Below, one piece after another: positions 24,087-32,825 of a stretch of DNA of 48,019 nucleotides. Position numbers and translations under genes: made by a program. The notes below the pieces were generated by a model that was not told the DNA's origin, searched no databases, and saw nothing but the letters and a program-made list of their open reading frames with translations. Every line of letters begins with the position of its first letter. The stretch's first letter is position 1. This DNA is from Candidatus Pelagibacter sp. (GTDB taxonomy: Bacteria; Pseudomonadota; Alphaproteobacteria; Pelagibacterales; Pelagibacteraceae), in assembly GCA_028101445.1 (NCBI GenBank), contig JAOHKR010000007.1, positions 1 to 48,019 on the forward strand, read 5' to 3'.

Positions 24087-25694
24087 TTATTTATTTAATA
24101 TCATGTCCGATGCTTTTTCTGCAATCATTATTGTAGGCGCATTCGTATTTCCTGAAGTAATATTTGGCATAATAGATGCGTCAACAATTCTTAAATTTTG
24201 TAAACCATGAGCTTGTAATTTATCATTTACTACAGCATCTTCTCCCTTACCCATCTTACAAGTTCCTACAGGATGGAAAATAGTTTGAGCATGGTCGCTT
24301 GCAGCTTTTACTAATTCTTCGTTATCAGTTATATGAGCTCCAGGTCTATATTCTTCCGGTTCATATTTTTTAAAAGTCTCTGTATTAAGCATTATATTTC
24401 TAACTAGCTTAAGGGCTTTAGCAGCTACATCTCTATCATCTTGAGTTGATAAATAATTCATTTTAATTTTTGGATTATCTCTGGTGTCTTTGCTTGCTAT
24501 GTTTATTTCTCCTCTACTAGTTGGTCTCACGTTAGCTATAGTTGGAGTTATTCCATCAAAGTCATGCATTTTAGTAGCTCCTAAAATATCTGTACTAATT
24601 GGTTGTACATGAAACTGCAGGTTAGGAGTTGCTCTTGAAGGGTCACTTTTTACAAAACCACAAACCTGACTGGCACCCATAGTCATCGGACCACTTTGCT
24701 TTAATACATATTCTAAGCCAATAAGAAAATTTCCAAATAAACTATTAATTTTACCGTTCAATGATTTTAAATTTTTAACTTTATAAACTGGTCTAAACAT
24801 TAGATGATCTTGTAAATTTTTTCCTATCCCTTTCAATTCATGTATTACTTCTATTCCGTGACTTTTTAATTTACTAGAGTCACCAACGCCTGAAACTTGT
24901 AAAATATGAGGAGAACCAATTGACCCTGCTGATAAAATTACTTCTCTAGTAGCTTTTATGGTAATCAATTTATCTTTCAAGTAATAATTAACTCCTACAG
25001 CTTTTTTTCCTTCAAAGTTAATTTTTTGAACATGTGCTTTAACAACAATCTTTAGGTTAGATCTTTTTTTTGCTGGTTTTAAATATCCTTTAGCAGCACT
25101 GCATCTTAATTTTAATAATTTATTTCGACTTGTAGTAAATTGAAAGTACCCAATACCAAAGTTATCTCCTGTATTAAAATCTTTCGTTCTTGGTATCCCT
25201 GTTTCTTCAGCAGCATTTTGAAATTCTTCTAACATGTCTAAATTAATTTGTTTATTAGAAACAGTTATCGGTCCTTTATCGTTATGAAACTCAGTATTTC
25301 CTAATTCATTATTTTCTGATTTTAAAAAATAAGGTAAAACATCGTCCCAACCCCAACCAGTATTTCCTTGTTGTCTCCAATTATCATAATCATTGCTTTG
25401 ACCTCTTATCCATAAAAGTCCGTTAATTGATGAACTTCCCCCAAGAGTTTTTCCTCTTGGATACCTTATAGATCTATTATTCATCGTTTCATCTTTTTCT
25501 GTATGAAAACACCAATCGACTTTTGGGTTATGCATTGTTTTAAAATAACCAACTGGAATATGTATCCATGGATAGGTGTCTTTTCCTCCAGCTTCAATTA
25601 AGAGAACTTTATTTTTTGGATCTGCACTCAATCTATTTGCTAAAACGCATCCAGCAGAACCAGCTCCTACAATAATAAAATCAAATTCTTCCAT
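24087..25694 (-). CDS. GMC-family FAD oxidoreductase (choline-dehydrogenase-like)
   Basis: 535 residues from ATG 25694, chosen because family members begin (M)[21 protein letters not shown]; 18 more codons upstream are not family-like. The FAD motif [13 protein letters not shown] lies at about 9-21, [19 protein letters not shown] at about 80-98 (GMC signature 1), [15 protein letters not shown] at about 255-269 (signature 2), and HPVGTCKMG near 480 with the active-site His. It would oxidise an alcohol to aldehyde or acid, with electrons to quinone or oxygen. Annotation as choline dehydrogenase would be over-precise. First gene of the minus operon and divergent from the TRAP operon. Confidence 0.88.
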   Translation of the reverse strand: MEEFDFIIVGAGSAGCVLANRLSADPKNKVLLIEAGGKDTYPWIHIPVGYFKTMHNPKVDWCFHTEKDETMNNRSIRYPRGKTLGGSSSINGLLWIRGQSNDYDNWRQQGNTGWGWDDVLPYFLKSENNELGNTEFHNDKGPITVSNKQINLDMLEEFQNAAEETGIPRTKDFNTGDNFGIGYFQFTTSRNKLLKLRCSAAKGYLKPAKKRSNLKIVVKAHVQKINFEGKKAVGVNYYLKDKLITIKATREVILSAGSIGSPHILQVSGVGDSSKLKSHGIEVIHELKGIGKNLQDHLMFRPVYKVKNLKSLNGKINSLFGNFLIGLEYVLKQSGPMTMGASQVCGFVKSDPSRATPNLQFHVQPISTDILGATKMHDFDGITPTIANVRPTSRGEINIASKDTRDNPKIKMNYLSTQDDRDVAAKALKLVRNIMLNTETFKKYEPEEYRPGAHITDNEELVKAASDHAQTIFHPVGTCKMGKGEDAVVNDKLQAHGLQNLRIVDASIMPNITSGNTNAPTIMIAEKASDMILNK

Positions 25695-25770
25695 AAGATA
25701 TTTACTTATAAGTGAGAAAAGTATTATTTTCCAATATTCACAATACAACCCAAGGTTTTATTAGTTTGGT

Positions 25771-25799
25771 TTGACTCTAAATTTCATTATTGGTTTAAT
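25771..25799 (+). promoter_or_regulatory. Promoter of the TRAP/HpsN operon
   Basis: TTGACT at 25771-25776, a 17-base spacer and TTTAAT at 25794-25799 form a good sigma-70 promoter. Transcription would begin near 25806, with a short leader containing GGGGG at 25822-25826 as ribosome binding site for the ATG at 25831. Confidence 0.65.
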
Positions 25800-25830
25800 C
25801 TTTCCTTTATTAATAAAAAACGGGGGAATA

Positions 25831-26925
25831 ATGAAAAAATTATTAACTGTTGTTTTAGGTCTAGTTGCTTTTGTAGGACTTTCAGTATCTACAGCTAACG
25901 CTAAAACATTAAAATGCCAAACTGTTATCAGTGCAAAAGCTGACGAAGTAAAAATGTTAAAAGACTTCGGAAAAGATGTAACTGACTTAACAGGTGGTTC
26001 ACTTAAGTTCGAAATTATGCCAGCAGGTACTGTTGTTGGAGTTAAAGAAACATTAGATGCAGTTGACAAAGGACTGATCGATTGTGGATTTGCTTGGACA
26101 CACTACTGGTCTGGAGAACATCCAGCAGCTATGTTATTTGGCTCGCCAGTAGCAGGTGCAGGTGTAGGTATCGATAACATCGCGTTCCTATCTTGGTTCC
26201 AATATGGTGGTGGTAAACAATTATACGACCAACTATGGAAAGAAATGGGAAGAAACATTAAAGGTTTTATGCTTCAACCAGTAGGCCCAGAGGCTTTAGG
26301 TTGGTTCAAAGAGCCTATTAACAGCATGGCTGACTTTAGAAAGTACAAATTTAGAACTCCTCCAGGAATTCCAGGTCAAACTTATAAAGATATCGGTGTA
26401 GCTTCTGTTGCAATGGGTGGAGGAGATATTCTTCCAGCTCTTGAAAAAGGAACTATCGATGCAGCTGAATGGTGTTGTCCAAAACCAGACAGTGTTTTTG
26501 GTTTTCAAAAAGTTCTTAAGCACTACTACCTACAAGGTTTACACCAAGTAGTAGTAAATGCTGACCTTTATGTAAATGGAGACGTTTACAAAAAGATGAC
26601 TAAACTTGAGAAGAAAGCTATGGAAGTTGCAGCGAATGCATCATTAAGTAAAGCTATGAGTTATAGAATTTACGAAAATGGTAAAGCGTTAGCGGATTTA
26701 ACTCAGAATCACGGTGTAATCTTACATGATACTCCTGCTGATTATTTCCCAGCATACATGGCAGCAGCTAAGAAAAGCTTAGAAACTAATGCAGCGAAAA
26801 ATAAATTCTTTGCAAAAGTTTGGAACTCACAAAAGAAATTCGCTGATATTGCAGTACCTTTCTGGAGTGGAGCTCAAATGTCTAATGCTAAGCTAGGAAT
26901 GGCTCACGCAGCAACATTAAAATAG
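25831..26925 (+). CDS. dctP: TRAP transporter substrate-binding protein (DctP family)
   Basis: 364 residues from ATG 25831, supported by a GGGGG ribosome binding site and a clear signal peptide (first 24 residues, ending SVSTANA). The binding protein motif KYKFRTPPGIPGQTYKDIG carries the conserved Arg that holds a substrate carboxylate or sulfonate, and ILPALEKGTIDAAEWCCP is typical of the group that binds 2-oxo acids and related C2-C4 acids. The following HpsN-like gene suggests DHPS or sulfolactate as cargo. Codon use is more GC-rich and regular than nearby genes, consistent with high expression. A 14-bp hairpin after the stop separates it from dctQ. Confidence 0.92.
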   Translation: MKKLLTVVLGLVAFVGLSVSTANAKTLKCQTVISAKADEVKMLKDFGKDVTDLTGGSLKFEIMPAGTVVGVKETLDAVDKGLIDCGFAWTHYWSGEHPAAMLFGSPVAGAGVGIDNIAFLSWFQYGGGKQLYDQLWKEMGRNIKGFMLQPVGPEALGWFKEPINSMADFRKYKFRTPPGIPGQTYKDIGVASVAMGGGDILPALEKGTIDAAEWCCPKPDSVFGFQKVLKHYYLQGLHQVVVNADLYVNGDVYKKMTKLEKKAMEVAANASLSKAMSYRIYENGKALADLTQNHGVILHDTPADYFPAYMAAAKKSLETNAAKNKFFAKVWNSQKKFADIAVPFWSGAQMSNAKLGMAHAATLK

Positions 26926-26944
26926 TCATAAGTATATAAATTAT

Positions 26945-26978
26945 AATAAAGCGGATCATTTACTTGATCCGCTTTATT
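26945..26978 (+). terminator. Attenuator-like hairpin between dctP and dctQ
   Basis: AATAAAGCGGATCA (26945-26958) and TGATCCGCTTTATT (26965-26978) form a perfect 14-bp stem with a six-base loop TTTACT. It lacks a long T run but ends TTTATTTA. Placed after a binding protein gene it probably ends part of the transcripts or protects the dctP mRNA 3' end, so that binding protein exceeds transporter subunits. Confidence 0.8.
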
Positions 26979-27004
26979 TATTTAAGTAAAAAAACAAGGA
27001 ACGA

Positions 27005-27610
27005 ATGCCATCAAGAACTAAATTTGATAAATCTGATGAAATGATCGCTGAAAGGCGACAAGGCACAGGCAAGATGCCTGATGATATGCCTAAATGGATG
27101 GCATCTATAATTATTAATATTGATAAGTGGAGCAAATGGATAGGCAATGTTGTTTGCTGGATTACAATGCCTCTAATGCTTGCCATGACTTACGAAGTTT
27201 TAGCGAGAAAATTATTTTTAGCTCCAACAATGTGGGCTTACGATATGAGTAGATTTTTTTATGGTGCTTTATTTATGTTAGGTGCTGGATACGCCCTCTC
27301 TAAAGGAGTTCATATCAGAGCAGATTTTTTATACAGAAATTTTAAAGTAAAAACTCAAGGCTTAATAGATTTTTGGCTTTATTTATTATTTTACTTTCCA
27401 GGACTGTTAGCCTTTTTCTATATGACAACTATTTTTGTAATGGAGTCTATACAAAGAGGAGAGAAAGGAATGGATACAGCATGGATGCCATATATGTGGC
27501 CTATTAAAGCTTGTTTATGGTTTGGTATTTTATTCTTATTGGTTCAAGGAATTTCAGAACTTTTTAAAAGTTATTATGCAGCTAAAAAAGGAAGATGGCC
27601 TGACGCATGA
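27005..27610 (+). CDS. dctQ: TRAP transporter small membrane subunit (DctQ family)
   Basis: 201 residues. After a hydrophilic N-terminus of about 35 residues (charged, EMIAERRQGTGKMPDD) come four helices, with WITMPLMLAMTYEVLARKLF in the first and WAYDMSRFFYGALFMLGAGYAL in the second (the typical WxxExxR-like DctQ marks), then GVHIRADFLYR. The N-terminal extension is longer than in many DctQ proteins. SD AAGGA stands just before the ATG. Its stop overlaps the dctM start as ATGA. It forms the membrane complex with DctM. Confidence 0.88.
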   Translation: MPSRTKFDKSDEMIAERRQGTGKMPDDMPKWMASIIINIDKWSKWIGNVVCWITMPLMLAMTYEVLARKLFLAPTMWAYDMSRFFYGALFMLGAGYALSKGVHIRADFLYRNFKVKTQGLIDFWLYLLFYFPGLLAFFYMTTIFVMESIQRGEKGMDTAWMPYMWPIKACLWFGILFLLVQGISELFKSYYAAKKGRWPDA

Positions 27611-28941
27611 TAGCAGAATTTATTAGTCCAGAGACACTTGGGTTTATTTTAATTGCTGTAATGTTATTTGCAATTTTTATAGGTTTTCCTATTTCCTTTA
27701 CTTTAATATTTTTAGGTTTTGTTTTTGGATATTTAGGATTTGGTAAACTAGTATTTTATTTAATGACCTTACAGTTCTCGATGGTCATGACAGAGCAAGC
27801 TCTGGCGGCGGTCCCGCTCTTTGTCTTTATGGGGATAATGATGGAAAACGCTGGACTAATGGAGAGATTATTTTCATCAGTACAATTAATGTTATCAAGA
27901 GTTCGTGGAGCATTATTTTATGCAGTGCTTTTTGTTTCAGTTATTTTTGCTGCAGCTACTGGAATAGTAGGGGCTTCAGTTACAATTCTTGGAATTATGG
28001 CAGCTAAATCTATGAACAAATCAGGTTACGATGTTAGATTAGCAGCTGGAACTATTACTGCTGGGGGAACTTTAGGAATATTAATTCCACCAAGTATTAT
28101 GTTAGTTGTAATGGGGCCGATCATGGAAATTCCTGTAACTGATTTATTTGCAGCAGCAATTATTCCAGGAATAATGTTAGCAGTTCTTTACGCGGCTTAC
28201 GTAACAATTAGATGTGCGATTAATCCAAGTTTAGGACCAGTGTTAGCTGTTGAAGACAGAGCTTCAAGCATGACAGAAGTTTTTAGAGAATTTATTATTG
28301 GTTTAGTACCGCCTGCGTTATTAGTTTTTGCTGCTCTAGGAAGCATATTATTTGGGTATGCAACTCCAACAGAAGCAGCTGGTTGTGGTGCAGTTGGATC
28401 TTTACTTTTAGCTCTAGCTTATAAAAAATTAACTTTACCAAAATTACAGGAAGCACTTGTTAAAACTTTAGAAATTTCAGCTTTAATCATGGTATTGGTT
28501 GCCGCTTCTAACTTTTTTGGTTCAGTATTTTCAAGGTTAGGAACACCAATGCTTTTAACAGAATTTTTATTAGGTCTTGAAATGAACAGGTATATTATTT
28601 TAGCAATTGTTCTTGGTATGATCTTTTTATTAGGATGGCCATTAGAATGGGTTCCAATAGTTCTAATTATTATACCTATTATACTTCCATTAATTGAAGC
28701 ATTAGGCTTTAACTTAACTTGGTTTGCAATACTTGTTGCAGTAAATTTACAAACCGCCTGGCTATCTCCACCTGTGGCCCTTTCGGCTTATTTCTTGAAA
28801 GGTGTAGTGCCTGAATGGGACTTAAAAGACATTTATTTGGGAATGATGCAATTTATGGTTTTACAAGTGATCGGATTAATATTAATAGTAATCTTCCCAC
28901 AAATAGCTTTGTGGTTACCAACTTACTTATATGGCAATTAA
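27607..28941 (+). CDS. dctM: TRAP transporter large membrane subunit (DctM family)
   Basis: 444 residues with about twelve helices. Family marks: PLFVFMGIMMENAGLMERLF (about 73-92), ATGIVGASVTILGIMAAKSM, GTLGILIPPSIMLVVMGPI (about 151-169) and the C-terminal PLEWVPIVLIIIPIILP and WLSPPVALSAYFLKG. The large subunit is the sodium-driven carrier part. The start ATG overlaps dctQ by four bases, and the 3' end overlaps the HpsN gene by 11 bases, which ties transport and first oxidation step into one transcript. Confidence 0.93.
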   Translation: MIAEFISPETLGFILIAVMLFAIFIGFPISFTLIFLGFVFGYLGFGKLVFYLMTLQFSMVMTEQALAAVPLFVFMGIMMENAGLMERLFSSVQLMLSRVRGALFYAVLFVSVIFAAATGIVGASVTILGIMAAKSMNKSGYDVRLAAGTITAGGTLGILIPPSIMLVVMGPIMEIPVTDLFAAAIIPGIMLAVLYAAYVTIRCAINPSLGPVLAVEDRASSMTEVFREFIIGLVPPALLVFAALGSILFGYATPTEAAGCGAVGSLLLALAYKKLTLPKLQEALVKTLEISALIMVLVAASNFFGSVFSRLGTPMLLTEFLLGLEMNRYIILAIVLGMIFLLGWPLEWVPIVLIIIPIILPLIEALGFNLTWFAILVAVNLQTAWLSPPVALSAYFLKGVVPEWDLKDIYLGMMQFMVLQVIGLILIVIFPQIALWLPTYLYGN

Positions 28942-30217
28942 ATATTTAAAAAAATCACCTAAGACATCGTCGACAGATGATACAAAAACTACAGAAATAG
29001 TTAAGGGCTTACTTAAAGATATTGAAACTAATAAAGAACAAGCCTGTATTGATCTAACTAAAAAATTTGATAAATATGATGGTGAAATAATTGTTTCCAA
29101 AGAGAGAATTGAAGAGATTAAAAAAACATTAGATCAAAAAACAAAAGATGATATTCAGTTTTCTCATGAAAGAGTTAGAAAATTTGCTGAAGCACAATTA
29201 AAAAATTATGGTCAAGATTTCGAAACAGAACTTTCACCAGGACTTTTTGCTGGACAAAAATTAGTTCCTGTTAATACTGCTGGTTGTTACATACCAGGAG
29301 GAAGATATGCTCACATAGCTTCTGCTGTTATGAGCGTAACAACAGCAAAAGTAGCTGGCGTGAAAAATATAATTGCATGTAGCCCTCCTAAAGAAGGAGT
29401 GGGTGCACACCCTACAATTGTTTATACAGCTGATTTATGTGGCGCTGATGTAATATTAAATCTTGGTGGAGTGCCAGGAGTAGCTTCAATGACTAACGGG
29501 TTATTTAAAAATCCTCCAGCTGATATTATAGTTGGTCCAGGAAATCAATTTGTTGCCGAAGCAAAGAGAATTTTATTTGGAAAAGTAGGAATTGATTTAT
29601 TTGCAGGCCCTACAGAGATTGCAGTAATTGCAGATGATAAAGCAGATGCAGAAATGGTTGCAGTTGATTTAGTGGGTCAGGCAGAACATGGTTATAATTC
29701 ACCAGCTTGGCTTTACACAACAAGTCAAAGAGTTGCTGATGAGGTAATGAAAAGAGTCCCAGAATTAATAGCTGATTTACCAGAAGTACCAAGAACAAAT
29801 GCTGAAGCTGCATGGAGAGATTATGGTGAAGTTATTCTTTGTGACACTGATGAAGAAGTAGCAACAATAAGTGACGAATACGCTCCAGAACATTTAGAGG
29901 TTCAAACAGAAAATCTAGAGTGGTATCACAAAAGATTAAAAAACTATGGGTCATTATTTATTGGTGAAGAAACAACAGTTGCTTACGGAGATAAATGCTC
30001 AGGAACTAATCACATTTTACCTACCAAGGGTGCCGGTCGTTACACAGGTGGCTTATTCGTAGGAAAATTTATTAAAACTTTAAGTTTCCAAAGAATGACA
30101 AAAGAATCTACAAAAACTGTCGGGGCAGCATGTGCTAGAATTTCAAGATATGAAGGTATGGAAGCACACGCACGAACTGGTGATGTAAGGTTAAGAAAAT
30201 ATGGTTTTTCAAATTAA
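28931..30217 (+). CDS. hpsN: HpsN-like sulfopropanediol 3-dehydrogenase (histidinol dehydrogenase family)
   Basis: 428 residues of the HisD superfamily. Zinc ligands are visible: Gln and His in LVGQAEHGYNSPAW (about 237-250), Asp in YGDKCSGTNHILP (about 353-365) and His in GMEAHARTGDVRLR at the end. AGCYIPGGRYAHIASAVMS and LFAGPTEIAVIADD are typical. HpsN oxidises (R)-DHPS to (R)-sulfolactate with two NAD. The sequence has the HpsN-like short insertions, in my judgement, and its position after a TRAP system and with SuyAB in the same window supports this over histidine biosynthesis, which has no other gene here. Alternative: another HisD-like diol dehydrogenase. It ends in TAATG shared with the next gene. 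Confidence 0.8.
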   Translation: MAIKYLKKSPKTSSTDDTKTTEIVKGLLKDIETNKEQACIDLTKKFDKYDGEIIVSKERIEEIKKTLDQKTKDDIQFSHERVRKFAEAQLKNYGQDFETELSPGLFAGQKLVPVNTAGCYIPGGRYAHIASAVMSVTTAKVAGVKNIIACSPPKEGVGAHPTIVYTADLCGADVILNLGGVPGVASMTNGLFKNPPADIIVGPGNQFVAEAKRILFGKVGIDLFAGPTEIAVIADDKADAEMVAVDLVGQAEHGYNSPAWLYTTSQRVADEVMKRVPELIADLPEVPRTNAEAAWRDYGEVILCDTDEEVATISDEYAPEHLEVQTENLEWYHKRLKNYGSLFIGEETTVAYGDKCSGTNHILPTKGAGRYTGGLFVGKFIKTLSFQRMTKESTKTVGAACARISRYEGMEAHARTGDVRLRKYGFSN

Positions 30218-31221
30218 TGCAAGCACTAGTTTATACTAACACTCAAACATTAGTATACAGAGAAGAACAAAATCCAACAGAAAAACCAGGCGAGAGTATT
30301 TTAAAAATACAAGCTTCAGGTATTTGTGGATCTGATATGCATGCTTACCACGGTCATGATGAGAGAAGGGTGCCACCACTAATCTTAGGACATGAAGTTA
30401 GTGGGGTTATTCAAAACGGAAAATTTAAAGATAAAGTAGTTGTTTTAAATCCATTAATTACTTGTGGTAACTGTGAATATTGTAAACAAGGTAGAGAGCA
30501 TTTGTGTCCTGAAAGATCTATTCTAGGAATGAGCAAACCAATTAAGAGAGAAGGTGGTTTAGCTGAATATGTTTCAATACCAGATAAGAATATTTATGAA
30601 ATACCATCTGGTCTAGATACAAAAGAAGCAGCTGTTGCAGAGCCTACAGCAGTTTCATTACATGCAGTATTATTAGGAGAACAAACTTTAAAAAAACCTT
30701 TGTCTGAATGCAGAGTATTAATTCAGGGAGGGGGAGCAATAGGTTTATTATGTGGTTTAATTTTAGCAAAAGAAAAAAATTGTAAAGATATCGTTTTATC
30801 TGATCCAAATAAAAAAAGATTAGATGAATGCTCTAAATATTTAAACGCAAAATACGTAGCGCCTAATGATAAAACTCTTAATTCTAACGGCTTTGATATT
30901 GTATTTGACTCAGTTGGTTTAGAAGTAAGCAGACAACAAGCAATAGAAGTTGTTGCACCTGGTGGTTCTATTATACATATTGGACTAACTCAGCCAGCAG
31001 GAACATTTAATTTTAGAAAATTAACTCTTCAAGAAATTACTTTAGTTGGAACTTATTGTTATACAAATAAAGATTTTCAACAAACTATTAACTTATTACA
31101 CAAAAAGACCTTAGGTCCTTTAGATTGGATAGAATATAGAGAGCTTAAAAATGGCGCTAATGCATTTAAAGAAATTCATGACGGCACTTGTGTAGCTCCA
31201 AAAATAATACTTATTCCTTAA
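30217..31221 (+). CDS. Zinc-dependent medium-chain alcohol dehydrogenase
   Basis: 334 residues. Catalytic zinc: Cys in ASGICGSDMHAYHGHDE and GHE in ILGHEVSG; structural zinc: four Cys in CGNCEYCKQGREHLC (about 87-101). Rossmann motif is VLIQGGGAIGLLCG (about 167-180). The family contains sorbitol, threonine and sulfopropanediol 2-dehydrogenases. Following HpsN by a TAATG overlap, it may interconvert the DHPS enantiomers through 3-sulfo-hydroxyacetone as HpsO/HpsP do, but the substrate is inferred from context. Last gene of the TRAP operon. Confidence 0.85.
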   Translation: MQALVYTNTQTLVYREEQNPTEKPGESILKIQASGICGSDMHAYHGHDERRVPPLILGHEVSGVIQNGKFKDKVVVLNPLITCGNCEYCKQGREHLCPERSILGMSKPIKREGGLAEYVSIPDKNIYEIPSGLDTKEAAVAEPTAVSLHAVLLGEQTLKKPLSECRVLIQGGGAIGLLCGLILAKEKNCKDIVLSDPNKKRLDECSKYLNAKYVAPNDKTLNSNGFDIVFDSVGLEVSRQQAIEVVAPGGSIIHIGLTQPAGTFNFRKLTLQEITLVGTYCYTNKDFQQTINLLHKKTLGPLDWIEYRELKNGANAFKEIHDGTCVAPKIILIP

Positions 31222-31273
31222 TTTCAACTCCTAATTGTTGAGACATTCTGCATACCTGTAACTTAATTTTAAC

Positions 31274-31305
31274 ATTGTTAATTTAGAAAGGTTTTAATTA
31301 ACAAT
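31274..31305. promoter_or_regulatory. 10-bp perfect inverted repeat ahead of the small-protein cluster
   Basis: ATTGTTAATT (31274-31283) and AATTAACAAT (31296-31305) are perfect complements separated by 12 bases. Arm and spacer lengths equal those of the dyad at 12943-12974. No T run follows, so an operator or leader hairpin is as likely as a terminator of the TRAP operon. Confidence 0.5.
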
Positions 31306-31326
31306 ATAAAAAAAAGAAGTGTGGAT

Positions 31327-31707
31327 ATGAGAAAGCTATTTTTTATTTTATCAATTATTTATTTACTACCTAATGTAGCTTCACCTAAAACTATGAACGA
31401 CGCTAATAAATCTAAAGCTTTGGATTGTGTTGGTATTTATATGGCTAATTACTTTTTACCTTCGGGTGAAAAATTTGAATATGCAATGAAAGAAAAATCT
31501 ATATCAACTGTAAAAGTTTTAAAGGCATATGCCCTTGAAATAGGTATTCCAGAAAAAGAATGGGACGAAGGAGTCAACAAAGCAACAGATAAGCACTACG
31601 GTTCTAAATATGACAAAGAAAAAACTGATCAATGTCATGCATTTGTAGAAGCTTTAATTCCTAATGGAGCAGAGAGAGTAAAAAAAGTAATTCAAACACT
31701 TTACTAA
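31327..31707 (+). CDS. Secreted protein of unknown function (126 aa)
   Basis: 126 residues from ATG 31327; an in-frame GTG at 31321 would add two. Residues 1-18 (MRKLFFILSIIYLLPNVA) are a signal peptide. The mature part is helical and charged with one Cys pair (CVGIYMANYF near the start, TDQCHAFVEAL near the end) that could form a disulfide in the periplasm. I do not recognise the family. It starts about 105 bases after the alcohol dehydrogenase, behind a perfect inverted repeat, and is followed three bases later by the DUF1330 gene. Confidence 0.65.
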   Translation: MRKLFFILSIIYLLPNVASPKTMNDANKSKALDCVGIYMANYFLPSGEKFEYAMKEKSISTVKVLKAYALEIGIPEKEWDEGVNKATDKHYGSKYDKEKTDQCHAFVEALIPNGAERVKKVIQTLY

Positions 31708-31710
31708 ATT

Positions 31711-31998
31711 ATGAGCGGATACGTCATTGTTAACATCGATGTAAAAAACCCAGAAGCTTATAAAGAGTATATTGATAAGGTTAAGCCGATTGTAGAAAAG
31801 TTTGGTGGAGAATATCTTGTCAGAGCCGGTGAATATAAAGTGATAGATGGTGAATGGAAATATCCTAGAACTGTTATAATTAAATTCTCATCTTACGAAA
31901 AAGCTTTAGAGTGGTACAATTCTGAGGAATATCAACCAATTAAACCTATTCGATTAGCAAACTCAGTAGCTAATGGAATAATTATACAAGGAACATAA
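31711..31998 (+). CDS. DUF1330 domain protein
   Basis: 95 residues, one alpha-beta ferredoxin-like domain. The pattern MSGYVIVNIDVKNPEAYKEY, KFGGEYLVRAGEYKVIDGEW and WYNSEEYQPIKPIRLANS is the standard DUF1330 signature, with the conserved NSEEYQ-like C-terminal motif. Members are small dimeric proteins, biochemically undefined, in the dimeric alpha-beta barrel fold shared with monooxygenases of the ABM type. It is separated by three bases from the secreted protein and directly abuts the membrane protein gene. Confidence 0.85.
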   Translation: MSGYVIVNIDVKNPEAYKEYIDKVKPIVEKFGGEYLVRAGEYKVIDGEWKYPRTVIIKFSSYEKALEWYNSEEYQPIKPIRLANSVANGIIIQGT

Positions 31999-32415
31999 AT
32001 GATTGAAAAATTTAATAACATTTTTTATTTAATAATTTTCTTATTACACTTTGCTGGAATAGGTATGTATTCTTTCCAAACAATTGTAGGTACTAAAGTA
32101 TTTTTAAAAAAATTTGGAATTGATAAATCTGGTGCGATAATGGTCAGGTTTGCAGGTAGTTTTATGTTAGCTTTATTTCTAATGTCAATATATGTCGGTT
32201 TTATAAGACCGGGAGGTTTAAATGCTACATGGGCATTCTTTAATGTAGTTTTTGTAATTAACCTATGCATATTTTTAGTTAACTATTACTCAATTAAGAT
32301 TGATAAAACAGGAGTTAATAAAAAAACAGGAACGGAAGGTATTTACGCTCCTTTAGTATTCACAATTATGAGTGCCATACTTTGTTATGGATTAGCTAAT
32401 AAAATATACGTTTAA
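31999..32415 (+). CDS. Four-helix membrane protein of unknown function
   Basis: 138 residues, four predicted helices: residues 9-28, 47-66, 72-95 and 115-135. Gly and Thr in the first loop (FQTIVGTKVFLKKFG) and a positively charged loop KIDKTGVNKKTGTEG before the last helix are the main features. I do not recognise a family. ATG immediately follows the DUF1330 stop (TAAATG), and AAGGAG 17 bases after its end serves the next gene. Confidence 0.6.
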   Translation: MIEKFNNIFYLIIFLLHFAGIGMYSFQTIVGTKVFLKKFGIDKSGAIMVRFAGSFMLALFLMSIYVGFIRPGGLNATWAFFNVVFVINLCIFLVNYYSIKIDKTGVNKKTGTEGIYAPLVFTIMSAILCYGLANKIYV

Positions 32416-32432
32416 AATAGAAAGGAGAAAAA

Positions 32433-32759
32433 ATGGTAAAAATGTACATAATGGGAAAGTATACTGAAAAAGCTTTTCAGGGTTTTCTTAAAGATCCAAC
32501 AACAGATAGAAGAATAGCAGTTGAAAAATTGACATCAGCAGCTGGCGGAAAGATGTTGTCTATGGATATTGTTAGGGGTTCATATGATTTTATAGTTGTT
32601 GCTGAAATGGAAAGTTTTGATAGTTTTGCTGCAATTAAATTAGCAGTAGAGTCATCCGGAGCCGTTAAAGATCTAGTTACGTTAGAAGCGATGGATTTAA
32701 ATAGCGCAGCTAAAAAAGCTGGTGAATTAACAGGAAATTACAAAGCACCGGGACAATAA
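32433..32759 (+). CDS. GYD domain protein
   Basis: 108 residues with SD AAGGAG. The domain shows MYIMGKYTEKAFQGFLKDP, the GGKMLSMDIVRGSYDFIVVAEM stretch in which GSYDF matches the namesake G-Y-D motif, and FAAIKLAVESSGAVKDLVTLEAM. GYD proteins are small ferredoxin-like proteins of unknown function, often in metabolic operons. It is the last gene of this four-gene unit; a symmetric hairpin at 32774-32800 follows. Confidence 0.85.
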   Translation: MVKMYIMGKYTEKAFQGFLKDPTTDRRIAVEKLTSAAGGKMLSMDIVRGSYDFIVVAEMESFDSFAAIKLAVESSGAVKDLVTLEAMDLNSAAKKAGELTGNYKAPGQ

Positions 32760-32773
32760 TTATTTTTTTTACT

Positions 32774-32800
32774 TAGCATAGAGTAAAAAATTCTATGCTA
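32774..32800. terminator. Bidirectional terminator
   Basis: TAGCATAGAG and TTCTATGCTA form a 10-bp stem (one G-T pair) around TAAAAAA, between the convergent ends of the GYD gene and the GT17 gene. Confidence 0.65.
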
Positions 32801-32825
32801 GGTAAACTTAAAGTAACTTTTAATC

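Noticed and set aside
29610..29813. Minus-strand Leu/Gln-rich frame inside the HpsN gene
   Set aside because: Low-complexity shadow of the coding strand.
28931..30217. Histidinol dehydrogenase of histidine biosynthesis
   Set aside because: No other his gene is nearby and the gene is coupled to a TRAP transporter and an alcohol dehydrogenase; HpsN fits better, although sequence alone does not exclude HisD.
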